DNA from: Verrucomicrobiota bacterium
GTDB lineage: Bacteria > Verrucomicrobiota > Verrucomicrobiia > Limisphaerales > JADLHS01
Direction: 5' to 3'
Length of the DNA stretch: 38,021 bases
NCBI GenBank assembly: GCA_013140495.1
Contig: JABFSR010000146.1
Location: 1 to 38,021 of the forward strand
Part shown: positions 10,309 to 18,102 of the stretch, in pieces
Layout: each line of letters opens with the position of its first letter
Numbering within the stretch: position 1 is the first letter of the stretch
Program-made: the position numbers and the translations under genes
The notes under the pieces: generated by a model
Told to the model about the DNA's origin: nothing
Seen by the model: only the letters and a program-made list of their open reading frames with translations
The model's database searches: none

Positions 10309-10641
10309 ATGCCTCGAATCAAAACCGAGCAACTCAAGGAGGGAATGGTCGTCATCACCGACGTGAAGAACATGGATGACATGCTCCTCATTCCTGCGGG
10401 TGCAAAGCTGACGACGCGACAGATCGGGATTCTTCAAGCCTGGGGAGTGCTCGAGATTGATGTGAAGTCGGCGGATGGCGCGGGCAACACAGATATCCTC
10501 AGCAAGCTGCCTCCGGAAACGCTCGCAAGACTGACTGCCGAGACGAAAGCGATTTTCTGGAGGCCAGATGACAATGATCAAATCTTCGCGGAGTTGCTCC
10601 GGCTGCTGTTAAGTCGTCGTATAAAACGCGGCCAGTTTTAG
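10309..10641 (+). CDS. Small protein with the N-terminal module of HD-GYP proteins
   Basis: 110 residues. The centre (LKEGMVVITDVKNMDDMLLIPAGAKLT, then ILQAWGVLEIDV) matches the short beta-rich module often found at the start of HD-GYP and related signalling proteins ('LKPGMVLAEDV...LLPAGTVLTERHL..L..WGV'). Here it stands alone, with a helical C-terminal half. It lies 6 bp before the HDOD-domain gene, so it could be a detached partner domain of that protein. No enzyme motif is seen. The similarity is from memory of the family and should be tested with a profile search. Confidence 0.7.
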   Translation: MPRIKTEQLKEGMVVITDVKNMDDMLLIPAGAKLTTRQIGILQAWGVLEIDVKSADGAGNTDILSKLPPETLARLTAETKAIFWRPDDNDQIFAELLRLLLSRRIKRGQF

Positions 10642-10647
10642 CGAGCC

Positions 10648-11508
10648 ATGACAATATCCACTCCGACCATTGAATCGCTTGTTCAAGCCACGCCATCCAG
10701 TCTTGGCTCATACGGGCCGCTCCTGCGTGAAATCGAGTCTGCGCTTGCTTCGCCCCAATCCAGTCTGGGTAGCATTGCAGAAATCATCGAGAAGGATCCC
10801 GACCTGACATCGCGTTTGCTGAGGTTTGCAAACAGTGCCTACTGCGGATTCTCCACGCGCTTGAGTACGGTGTCTGAGGCCATTGGCTTGATTGGCGTTC
10901 AACAGGTTCAAGACCTTTTGACGGCGTCGAGCGTGATCGAACAGTTCACAGATGTGGCGGACGAGTTTGTGAACATGCAATCATTTTGGGAGCACAGCCT
11001 AGCGTGCGGCATCGGTGCACGACTGATTGCAATGGAGGGACGGCTGCCAAAACCCGATCGCTTCTTCGTTGCAGGGTTGTTGCACGATATCGGGCGGCTG
11101 GTGTTGTTCCTTCAGTCGCCAAAAATTGCGCAGAGGGTTTTTGAACTGTACCGGAAGGAGCACATCCTGTTGCGCGAAGCCGAGGTGAAAGTGATGGGCT
11201 TCGATCATCAAGGCATCGCGGAGGCGCTTTTGAGGAACTGGAAATATCCGCCGGCCCTGGTTCATGCCGTGGGTTACCACCATTGTCCGCAGAATTCTTC
11301 CGTGGGTCAGATGGAGGCATCTGTGGTGCATGTGTCGGATCACCTGGTCAACGCCATGCAAATGGGCAGCTCGGGCGAACGCCATGTCTCGCCGCTCAAT
11401 CCTCAGGCGTGGGCGGTGTTGAATTTGAAAACAGCCGTGCTCGAACCGGTGATGATTGGGATTGACGAACAGATTGAGGCGGCAAAAGAAATGTTTCTCA
11501 AGTCATGA
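10648..11508 (+). CDS. HDOD-domain signalling protein
   Basis: 286 residues. The HDOD fold (about 10-215) opens with LVQATPSSLGSYGPLLREIE, then IIEKDPDLTSRLLRFANSAYCG and the typical ISTVSEAI-like loop. A nearly complete HD-superfamily metal set remains: H116 (WEHSL), H146-D147 (LLHDIGR), H187 (FDHQG), H211/H212 (YHHCP) and D231 (HVSDH). Many HDOD proteins have lost these residues and act only as scaffolds, so phosphohydrolase activity is possible here. It is translationally coupled (ATGA overlap) to the GAF-like/zinc-finger gene downstream. HDOD proteins often serve in c-di-GMP or stress signalling; the ligand here is unknown. Confidence 0.88.
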   Translation: MTISTPTIESLVQATPSSLGSYGPLLREIESALASPQSSLGSIAEIIEKDPDLTSRLLRFANSAYCGFSTRLSTVSEAIGLIGVQQVQDLLTASSVIEQFTDVADEFVNMQSFWEHSLACGIGARLIAMEGRLPKPDRFFVAGLLHDIGRLVLFLQSPKIAQRVFELYRKEHILLREAEVKVMGFDHQGIAEALLRNWKYPPALVHAVGYHHCPQNSSVGQMEASVVHVSDHLVNAMQMGSSGERHVSPLNPQAWAVLNLKTAVLEPVMIGIDEQIEAAKEMFLKS

Positions 11509-12263
11509 ACCTCCAATCAGCCCAGAGCGGGCAGTTTGACTCGGTTTACCCCGATTTTCTACGCACGGGTCTTGGGAAGCTCGGTGAACTCGACTCCCGC
11601 CGCGAGCTGGTCTCGCTCTTTTCAGCGCTGGAACATTTTCGTCACGACCTGCACCAGGAAAACGACTCGAAAGGCATACTTTCGGTGACTCACTACTATG
11701 TGGCCGGGCTGAATCTTTTTCGAGCGGTGGGGTTCCTGCTCGTCAATCCGCAGGAGATGGATTTCCAGTTGAGCTTCGTCGCACCAGAGGTGGAATCGGC
11801 GCTGCTTGAACGAATTATCAACGAGCAGATCAAGTCAGGCCGGTTTGCGCTGGCGCTGCGACGCGGTGCGCCGGTGCTTTTTGAAATGCCCGATGGCCCG
11901 TCAACAGTGCGGGGAATGTTGCACGGGATGACGCTCTCCTCGCAGGCGGTGGGGATGTTTTGCGGGTTGTTGCAAAAGGAGCCAACGCCCGCGACGGACG
12001 TGGCGCATAGTTTGTTGTCGCTGTTGCTGGGTGAATGTGCTGACGCGCTTGCCACTCTCCGCAAAACAAAACAACTTACCACCGAGGTGGAAACTCTTTC
12101 CGGACTGCTCCCATTGTGCGCATGGTGCAAGAAGGTCAGGAATGACAGCGGCTATTGGGAACAAATTGACCATTACCTCGACGCGCATTCAGCCGCGCAT
12201 CTCACTCATGGCGTCTGTCCGGATTGCAAAAAGAGTTTTCTCTCCGGTGTGGGAAAAAAGTAA
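11505..12263 (+). CDS. GAF-like protein with C-terminal CxxC...CxxC zinc-binding tail
   Basis: 252 residues. Residues about 35-190 look like a sensory GAF-type domain (HYYVAGLNLFRAVGFLLVN, then a helix-rich end). The tail from about 197 (LSGLLPLCAWCKKVRNDSGYW) to HGVCPDCKKS has four cysteines, C205, C208, C238 and C241. It is the module usually seen at the C-terminus of PAS/GAF histidine kinases and response regulators ('GLLPICAxCKKIRDDxGYW...HGICPDC'). No kinase or receiver domain is present, so the tail stands apart from its usual partners. The ATG overlaps the stop of the HDOD gene by 4 bp, so the two products are probably made in proportion and may form a complex. GAF assignment is moderate; the zinc tail is clear. 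Confidence 0.75.
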   Translation: MNLQSAQSGQFDSVYPDFLRTGLGKLGELDSRRELVSLFSALEHFRHDLHQENDSKGILSVTHYYVAGLNLFRAVGFLLVNPQEMDFQLSFVAPEVESALLERIINEQIKSGRFALALRRGAPVLFEMPDGPSTVRGMLHGMTLSSQAVGMFCGLLQKEPTPATDVAHSLLSLLLGECADALATLRKTKQLTTEVETLSGLLPLCAWCKKVRNDSGYWEQIDHYLDAHSAAHLTHGVCPDCKKSFLSGVGKK

Positions 12264-12344
12264 GGGCGAACTCTTCCAATCCATCGTTCCGGTTGCAAAA
12301 CGGCTTGTCCTCATGCGCGTGTCCGCTAACCTCTGCCCTGCTTT

Positions 12345-13520
12345 ATGAATTACAGGATTTCGCAACGCGCAGCATCGCTCAGCCCCTCGCTCACATTGGT
12401 CATTGATTCCAAGGCCAAGCAGATGAAGGCTGATGGTCTGGACGTGGTCGGCTTTGGCGCGGGCGAACCGGACTTTGATACGCCTCAGCATATCAAGGAC
12501 GCCTGTGCCAAGGCACTCGCGGATGGGTTCACCAAATACACGCCTGCCGCCGGCATTCCCGAACTCCGTCAGGCCATTGCGGACAAACACAAACGCGAGA
12601 ACGGACTTGGCTACAAGCCTTCGCAAATCATTGTCAGTTGCGGTGGCAAGCACTCCTGTTTCAACGTCATTCTCGCGACGTGTCAGGAAGGGGACGAGGT
12701 CATCATCCCTGCGCCGTACTGGTTGAGTTACCCCGAAATGGTCAAGCTGGCTGGAGCAAAGCCGGTGATCCTCGAAACGACTGACAAGACCGAATTCAAA
12801 GTCACTCCCGCGCAACTCCGCGCCGCCATCACGCCGCGCACGCGGTTGTTCGTGTTAAACTCGCCCAGCAATCCGACTGGCAGCGTTTACACGCCAGACG
12901 AGACCAAAGCACTCGGCGACATCTGTGTCGAAAAGGGAGTGCTCATCATGAGCGACGAGATTTACGAACATCTGCTCTATGATGGTGCAACGGTGAAGAG
13001 TGTCGCGAGTTTTTCCCAGGCCCACTACGACCACACGATCATCGTCCACGGTTTCGCGAAAGCCTGGAGCATGACGGGATGGCGGCTGGGTTGGTGTGCC
13101 GCGCCTGAGCCGATTGCCAGAGCGATTGACGCCGTGCAGAGCCACAGCACGAGCAATCCGACGTCGTTTGCGCAGAAGGGAGCGGTTGCCGCGCTCAATG
13201 GCCCGCAGGATCATTTGCCCAAGTGGCTGGCGGAATTTGCCAAACGGCGTACCTACGCGTTCAACAAACTCAACTCAATGTCCGGCATTACCTGCGTGAA
13301 CGCCAAGGGTGCGTTCTATCTCTTTCCGAACATCTCCGGGACCGGTCTCAAGTCTGCCGACTTTTGTGCAAGGCTTTTAGAGCAGGAAAAAGTCGCTGCC
13401 GTTCCGGGCATCGCGTTTGGCGCGGACGATTACATCCGCCTCAGTTACGCGACGAGCATGGCGAACATCGAGAAGGGGTTGGCGCGCATCGAGAATTTCT
13501 GCAAGGGGTTGAAGAAATAA
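12345..13520 (+). CDS. aspC: Aspartate aminotransferase (class I PLP-dependent)
   Basis: 391 residues, full length for the family. It transfers the amino group between aspartate and 2-oxoglutarate through PLP. GAGEPDFDTP (39-48) is the substrate-binding opening, TKYTPAAGIPELR follows, and SNPTG (175-179) supplies the PLP-binding asparagine. D204 in SDEIYEHL binds the PLP ring nitrogen. K239 (HGFAKAWSMTGWRLG) forms the Schiff base, and the C-terminal IRLSYATS holds the carboxylate-binding arginine. GFxKAxxMTGWRLG marks the fold-type I subfamily of thermophile-like/cytosolic bacterial AATs. It lies 81 bp after the GAF/zinc gene on the same strand; a separate promoter is possible. Broader specificity (for example prephenate) cannot be excluded. 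Confidence 0.92.
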   Translation: MNYRISQRAASLSPSLTLVIDSKAKQMKADGLDVVGFGAGEPDFDTPQHIKDACAKALADGFTKYTPAAGIPELRQAIADKHKRENGLGYKPSQIIVSCGGKHSCFNVILATCQEGDEVIIPAPYWLSYPEMVKLAGAKPVILETTDKTEFKVTPAQLRAAITPRTRLFVLNSPSNPTGSVYTPDETKALGDICVEKGVLIMSDEIYEHLLYDGATVKSVASFSQAHYDHTIIVHGFAKAWSMTGWRLGWCAAPEPIARAIDAVQSHSTSNPTSFAQKGAVAALNGPQDHLPKWLAEFAKRRTYAFNKLNSMSGITCVNAKGAFYLFPNISGTGLKSADFCARLLEQEKVAAVPGIAFGADDYIRLSYATSMANIEKGLARIENFCKGLKK

Positions 13521-13558
13521 TCCAGCAGCAGCCGACGGCTGCCACAGGTTGTTAAGTG

Positions 13559-13771
13559 TCAAAGCTTCTCCGTCGGCGTGAACGGCAGGCCGCGCTCGCC
13601 GTTGAAGAGTTTCCGCAGGCGCTTGTCGCTGGAACTGGATTCGCGGCGGATTACAAGCCCGCCCGTTGCGCGCTCGCTCAACTCGCGGCGGAAACGCCGG
13701 CCCTTGAGCCAGTCTTCGTAGCTGATCGAACCTTCAATCGGTATCGAAGGGACTTTTGATTTTGAGTTCAT
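13559..13771 (-). CDS. Small basic protein overlapping the nucleotidyltransferase gene
   Basis: 70 residues from the ATG at 13771. The gene overlaps the last 38 bp of the nucleotidyltransferase gene in another frame and reads in the same direction, so coupled translation is likely. The product is rich in Arg/Lys, with DWLKGRRFRRELSERATGG and a Ser-rich SSSSDKRLRK stretch. I recognise no domain. Small overlapping partners of MNT-type nucleotidyltransferases are often the other half of a toxin-antitoxin pair. Here the partner is downstream rather than upstream, so the analogy is loose. An upstream extension of the frame to 13909 looks non-coding. Confidence 0.55.
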   Translation of the reverse strand: MNSKSKVPSIPIEGSISYEDWLKGRRFRRELSERATGGLVIRRESSSSDKRLRKLFNGERGLPFTPTEKL

Positions 13772-14357
13772 TGGCGACTTCGCAAACGAGCACTTTGCAC
13801 TCCTCGACATTACGATATTCCGGCAGGCTGGCAACACGAAGAACTTCCTTCCAATCCATGTCAATCGCACCGCCGAGCGCGACAAAAGCAAGTTCCCGCG
13901 CGCATGCACGAGCAGACGGATGCGGCTGCGGATAAACCGAAACCAGCACTCGCTCGACCAACAAGTCCTCGGGTTTCATAATCCACACCGCGCCATACTC
14001 CGCTGCAATTCTGCGAAACGGAGTCCGGGCAAAACTCTCGGCGGGGCCGAGCAGGTCCAGAAACATCCCGGCCACTTTCCAGTTTCGTGGCCCGCCTTCG
14101 GCATTCAACCCGGCCATGACTTCCTGGCGATCGCGAATTGGAAGCGTCGCAGCCGTCGAATGGCACATGTCGAGGTCGCCCGAGGTGTAGGCGCCGTCTG
14201 TGAGAATTTCAATGGCCGAGCCGCCCACAACCACCAACTCGACTCCGCGCTCCGCCCAAAGCATCGTGGTCACCGACGCCAGCTTGAGACTCTTCAACGT
14301 CGGATCCTGTTCGGCAGTGATGTCCGCGAGCGCGCGTTTGATGAGGTCGGCGTCCAT
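13734..14357 (-). CDS. Nucleotidyltransferase-fold protein (DUF6036/AbiEii-like)
   Basis: 207 residues. The polymerase-beta-like nucleotidyltransferase core is visible: the G45-G46-S47 motif (VVVGGSAIEILTDG), then a D61-x-D63 pair (SGDLDM), and a likely third acid at D101 (FLDLLG). KPEDLLVERV, a common feature of the DUF6036/AbiEii-type group, follows. Such proteins include kinase-like or NTP-transferring toxins and house-cleaning enzymes; the substrate cannot be read from sequence. All three catalytic positions are present, so activity is plausible. The gene overlaps the 70-residue ORF at 13559-13771 by 38 bp. The pair sits alone between aspC and the NCS1 permease. Confidence 0.75.
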   Translation of the reverse strand: MDADLIKRALADITAEQDPTLKSLKLASVTTMLWAERGVELVVVGGSAIEILTDGAYTSGDLDMCHSTAATLPIRDRQEVMAGLNAEGGPRNWKVAGMFLDLLGPAESFARTPFRRIAAEYGAVWIMKPEDLLVERVLVSVYPQPHPSARACARELAFVALGGAIDMDWKEVLRVASLPEYRNVEECKVLVCEVANELKIKSPFDTD

Positions 14358-14419
14358 GCAAGCAGGCTACGAGAGGAAATTCACGGACACAAACCCGGAT
14401 TTTGCCAATGCGGTTGAAA

Positions 14420-15916
14420 TCATTTCACAACCTGCGTGATTTTTCTTCCGCCCACATAAACGACAAACGCCACTGCAAAACCGATGAACCACGCGTAGTG
14501 ATACAGGTCGGCCAGCAATTGTGGCACGCTCCCTTGCCCGAGTGCCTTTATCTGAACCAGGAATCCCGGCAGGCTCGGCAACGCTCCGAGCAGCAACGCA
14601 ATCAACGCCACCACACTGAAACCGTTCGTGAACCGGTATTCCCCATCCGCCTTGTAGAGCGCAACCAGATCAAGTTTGCAATGGCGACAGACGAAATAGT
14701 CCGCGATCAGGATTCCGCCAATCGGTCCGAGCAGCGCGCTGTAGGCAATCAGCCAGGTGAAGATGTATCCACTTGGATCGGAAACAAGTTTCCAGGGCAT
14801 CATCAACACGCCAATGAAGCCCGTGATGTAACCACCCACACGGAATGAAATCCATCGCGGCGCGAGATGCGCGAAGTCGTTGGCAGGACTTACAACATTT
14901 GCGGCGATGTTTGTCGCCAGCGTGGCGATGCAGAGCGAAATCAAGGCTGTAACAAGCACGGCGGGGTTCTTGAATCGCGTCAGCACATCAACAGGATTCC
15001 AGAGTGTCTCGTGGAAGATGATTGTTGTTGCCGAGGTGACGGCGACGCCGATGAATGAATACAGCGCCATCGTTGTTGGCAGGCCGAGGGCCTGGCCAAG
15101 GATCTGGTCGCGCTGGGATTTTGCGTAACGCGAGAAGTCCGGAATGTTCAGCGAGAGCGTCGCCCAAAAACCAATCATGCCCGTGAGTGCCGGGAAAAAG
15201 TAACTCCAGAACTGACCGGCCTTGGGCTGGCCCGGGTCGAAAGCCGATGGTTGTGAAAGCATCGGTCCGAAGCCGCCCGCATTCCGCCAGGCCCACCAAA
15301 GCAACAGCAATCCGAGAACGATGAGAAGCGGAGCCTTGATGTTAAGCAGAAACCGGATTGTATCAATGCCGCGGTAAATGACCCACATGTTGATGCTCCA
15401 GAAAAGGAGGAAGCAAACAAACTGGTATCCATTGATATCCAAAACCGGGAGGGCTTTGGCTTCCAAAAGTCGGGGCAGGAACACACCGAGGATTTTGTAA
15501 ATCGCGTCGCCGCCGATCCACGCCTGGATGCCGAACCACCCGCAAGCAACGAGCGCCCGGAGAATTGCCGGCACGTTGGCTCCAAGCGTGCCGAAGGACG
15601 CGCGGCAATAGACCGGAAACGGGATGCCGTATTTTGTTCCGGCGTGGGCATTGAGAACCATCGGCACGAGTACGATCAGGTTGCCGAGAAAGATTGTGAA
15701 CACCGCCTGCCACCAGTTCATGCCGCCGCCGATGAGCGAGGAGGCGAGCATATAGGTGGGGATGCAGGCAGACATGGAAATCCACAGTGCTGCGAAACTG
15801 CCGGCTGCCCATTTGCGCTGCGTGGAAGGTACGGGCGCAAGGTCATCGTTGAAAAGTGCGCTGGATTTGAGTTCGGCCTGCTGGCTTTCCGTGAGGTCGG
15901 CTTGAATGGCGTTCAT
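14420..15916 (-). CDS. NCS1-family nucleobase/hydantoin/allantoin permease
   Basis: 498 residues from the ATG at 15916, with about 12 hydrophobic helices. Near the start SSALFNDDLAPVPSTQRKW matches the family opening ('SxLYNEDLAPxPxxxRTW'). Helix 1 has ALWISMSACIPTYMLASSLI, and GIPFPVYCRASFGTLGANVPAILRALVACGWFGIQAWIGG covers the substrate/Na+ region of Mhp1-like carriers. PDFSRYAKS and NDFAHLAPRWISF are further family hallmarks. It should import a purine, pyrimidine, hydantoin or allantoin with Na+ or H+. The frame is open up to 16060, but the extra codons have no family similarity and would reach the start of the divergent gene at 16059, so I prefer 15916. No catabolic enzyme gene lies beside it, so the substrate is undetermined. 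Confidence 0.9.
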   Translation of the reverse strand: MNAIQADLTESQQAELKSSALFNDDLAPVPSTQRKWAAGSFAALWISMSACIPTYMLASSLIGGGMNWWQAVFTIFLGNLIVLVPMVLNAHAGTKYGIPFPVYCRASFGTLGANVPAILRALVACGWFGIQAWIGGDAIYKILGVFLPRLLEAKALPVLDINGYQFVCFLLFWSINMWVIYRGIDTIRFLLNIKAPLLIVLGLLLLWWAWRNAGGFGPMLSQPSAFDPGQPKAGQFWSYFFPALTGMIGFWATLSLNIPDFSRYAKSQRDQILGQALGLPTTMALYSFIGVAVTSATTIIFHETLWNPVDVLTRFKNPAVLVTALISLCIATLATNIAANVVSPANDFAHLAPRWISFRVGGYITGFIGVLMMPWKLVSDPSGYIFTWLIAYSALLGPIGGILIADYFVCRHCKLDLVALYKADGEYRFTNGFSVVALIALLLGALPSLPGFLVQIKALGQGSVPQLLADLYHYAWFIGFAVAFVVYVGGRKITQVVK

Positions 15917-16058
15917 GATCGGATTCAACCGCGTCGTGATGGGTTGCTCGTTTGTAGTAAGCCCGGGACGACGGGAGAAAAGCAAGTCTGCGTTCGCGTC
16001 TGTCATGGCTCGACATCGGGGAATCGTTTCACCAAAACTATTCTCGCAGTCGCGACTC

Positions 16059-16733
16059 ATGCAAACGACCTATGAACCCATGACCGCCAGACAGAAGCGC
16101 GAGCTTCGTGGCTATGTGAGTTGGTGGATTCAGCCGTTGCGTGTGGTCATTTATTTGGCGGTCATTGGATTCGTAACCACATGTTTACGCTCCATTCATC
16201 TCGCGTTCGGAAAGCCGCGTCAGTTCTTCGCCTGGGACATCTGGTGGATGGTTCCTTCGCTCGCATTCGCCGTCTGGCTCTATCGAAAGGACAAAATCTG
16301 GAGTGGCGGAAGGAAGCGCATACAAGGCATGAAGGCCGATCTGGCTGAAGGAATACTCGCGGTGCATCACATCGTGGTCAAGGATGTGATTGAGATTGAG
16401 GAACAGGAGGACGAAGGACCGTCGTTCTTCATCCTGTCATCGGAAAACAAAGTCATCTACTTCCACGGACAGGAACTGCATGGTTGGAAACGTCGTGGAT
16501 TTCCCTGGCGTGAATTTGCAATCAAGGAAGCCCCGCGTTCAAAGATGCTTTTCCGTTTGCAGAAACGCGGCGAGGCATTTCCTCCAACCTTTGTGCGTAA
16601 ACCGATGTCGTACGAAATGATGAAACTTTACTCCGGTAATTTTGATGGCCGCCGATACCGTATTCTCGATGAGGATTTTGAATCTTTGAAAACCGATCCG
16701 GCAAAGTCCTCTGACGGGCAGAAAACCTGCTAG
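16059..16733 (+). CDS. Membrane protein of unknown function, two N-terminal helices
   Basis: 224 residues from the ATG at 16059 (MQTTYEPMTARQKREL). A start at 16080 is also possible; upstream codons of the frame look non-coding. Two hydrophobic segments near residues 27-50 (PLRVVIYLAVIGFVTTCL) and 60-78 (WWMVPSLAFAVWLYRK) are followed by a soluble domain. That domain has EEQEDEGPSFFILSSENKV, then VIYFHGQELHGW and FPWREFAI. The 'EDEGP-hFF...hhFhxGQ...FPxxxF' pattern recalls an unnamed family of small membrane proteins in PVC bacteria, but no function is known to me. It is divergent from the NCS1 permease with a 142-bp gap. Confidence 0.7.
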   Translation: MQTTYEPMTARQKRELRGYVSWWIQPLRVVIYLAVIGFVTTCLRSIHLAFGKPRQFFAWDIWWMVPSLAFAVWLYRKDKIWSGGRKRIQGMKADLAEGILAVHHIVVKDVIEIEEQEDEGPSFFILSSENKVIYFHGQELHGWKRRGFPWREFAIKEAPRSKMLFRLQKRGEAFPPTFVRKPMSYEMMKLYSGNFDGRRYRILDEDFESLKTDPAKSSDGQKTC

Positions 16734-16809
16734 ATGGTGGAATATCCCTTGCGTGAGTGTGGCAGTCGTGTAAAGTCGCCGCGTTCAAAATGCATCACAA
16801 TAATTGGAT

Positions 16810-17205
16810 ATGAGCAAAGCTCCGATCAAGTCCCGCAACATCCTTGTGGTGGATGACGAGCCTTACGTTTGTGACGCCGTTCGCATGATGCTCGCGTTTG
16901 ATGGTCACAAGGTCGAAACCGCCGGCAGTGGCAAAGACGCGCTTGAAAAATTTGACAAGGGCAAATACGACGTCGTCATCACCGACTATGCCATGCCTGC
17001 CATGAAGGGCGACGAGCTTGCCATGTCCATCAAGTCGCGCGCTCCGCAACAACCCGTCGTTCTCATCACTGCCTACGCTGAAATGCTCAAGGCCTCGGAT
17101 AATCCGCTTTCTGGCGTGGACTTCATCATCAGCAAGCCGTTCCTTCTCGAAAGCCTGCGCGAGGCGATTGAAAAAGTGACCTCTACTGATGGTAATCCGC
17201 GTTGA
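16810..17205 (+). CDS. Stand-alone response regulator receiver domain (CheY-like)
   Basis: 131 residues, a single REC domain with no output domain. Key residues from the ATG at 16810: acidic pocket D15-D16 (LVVDDEP), phospho-acceptor D59 (VVITDYAMP), switch threonine T87 (VLITAYAE) and lysine K109 (IISKPF). All are intact, so it should accept a phosphoryl group from a histidine kinase or phosphotransfer protein and act by protein contact. No kinase gene is adjacent. A TTG at 16804 is an alternative start two codons earlier; ATG is preferred. The preceding gene is on the same strand but 76 bp away. Confidence 0.92.
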   Translation: MSKAPIKSRNILVVDDEPYVCDAVRMMLAFDGHKVETAGSGKDALEKFDKGKYDVVITDYAMPAMKGDELAMSIKSRAPQQPVVLITAYAEMLKASDNPLSGVDFIISKPFLLESLREAIEKVTSTDGNPR

Positions 17206-17457
17206 TGCTTTGAGGCCCCGTCCCGGAGTTGCCGGAAATTGTCCCCGTTCATTCCCCTTGGGTTGTTCAGGTGCGCCCCGGTGCATTTGATTTCTTCCAC
17301 TTTTTCGGGCTTTTTCATCCTCTCGCCCCGGGAACAAACTGTATCTGCCAAGCGAGTCCGTAATCCCCGCATTCCATCACCGTATTCAATTGCATTGCCC
17401 GAAACTCGCTGAGAAGCGAATGATACTCGCGCAGAACGGAATTGGTTGGAGATTTTT

Positions 17458-18045
17458 ATGGGATTACTACTTTCGATGAAGATGGAGGCCAAGGAGGCAT
17501 CAACAACGCCTCCTCCCGTTGTGGCCGCGATACCCAGAAAAAGATTCTCATGGCTGATCATCACCAAAATGTTCCTCATGTGGCTGCTTGTGGCGGCATT
17601 CACGTTTTGCGCCTTTGAATTCGCCACGCGTTACATCGTTCAATCCGTCCAGGTTGTTGGCACAAGCATGACTCCCACCCTGCACGACTCGCAACGCTAC
17701 GTGCTAAATCGCTGGGTGTATCATGTGCGCGATCCGAGACCTGGAGATATTGTCGTTCTGCGTGATCCGACGGACAACGGCTATGCGATCAAGCGCGTGG
17801 TTGCCAAGGCAGGCGATTCCATCTACCTCAAAGGTGGTCATATTTTTGTGAACGGGAAAGAACTTGTGGAGCCCTATCTCAAGCCAGGCACGCCGACCTA
17901 CGCCGGCCCGGAAGCCGCGGAACAATGGTTTATCTGCGGCGAAAACAAGTATTTCGTCCTGGGCGACAACCGCAACAACAGTTGCGACAGCCGCATTTAC
18001 AACGCTGTCCCGCGCGAAAACATTTTGGGGTTGGTGACACCGTGA
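17458..18045 (+). CDS. lepB: Signal peptidase I
   Basis: 195 residues. An N-terminal cytoplasmic Pro-rich stretch (about 1-30) is followed by one membrane anchor (about 34-57, LIITKMFLMWLLVAAFTFCAF). The S26 catalytic domain has nucleophile S70 (VVGTSMTPTL) and general base K112 (GYAIKRVVAKAGD). The C-terminal signature FVLGDNRNNSCDSR is complete. It cleaves signal peptides of exported proteins at the outer face of the inner membrane. GGAG ends 6 nt before the ATG at 17458; a TTG four codons upstream is less likely. A strong terminator follows at 18069. The window encodes several predicted clients, including the repeat proteins at both edges. Confidence 0.93.
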   Translation: MGLLLSMKMEAKEASTTPPPVVAAIPRKRFSWLIITKMFLMWLLVAAFTFCAFEFATRYIVQSVQVVGTSMTPTLHDSQRYVLNRWVYHVRDPRPGDIVVLRDPTDNGYAIKRVVAKAGDSIYLKGGHIFVNGKELVEPYLKPGTPTYAGPEAAEQWFICGENKYFVLGDNRNNSCDSRIYNAVPRENILGLVTP

Positions 18046-18068
18046 ACGGGTGGTTGTTCCCGTTCGCG

Positions 18069-18102
18069 AACGCCGCTGGAAGTCCGGTGGCGTTTTGTTT
18101 TT
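18069..18102 (+). terminator. Rho-independent terminator after signal peptidase I
   Basis: Stem aacgccgctgg (18069-18079) pairs with ccggtggcgtt (18084-18094) over 11 bp, including G-U pairs, around a 4-nt loop. The T-rich run ttgttttt follows to 18102. It ends the lepB transcript just before the convergent comB gene, whose stop codon (18103-18101) overlaps the T-run. Confidence 0.85.

Noticed and set aside
15917..16060. 48-residue N-terminal extension of the NCS1 permease
   Set aside because: No family similarity and it would reach the start of the divergent gene at 16059; the shorter start matches known NCS1 proteins.
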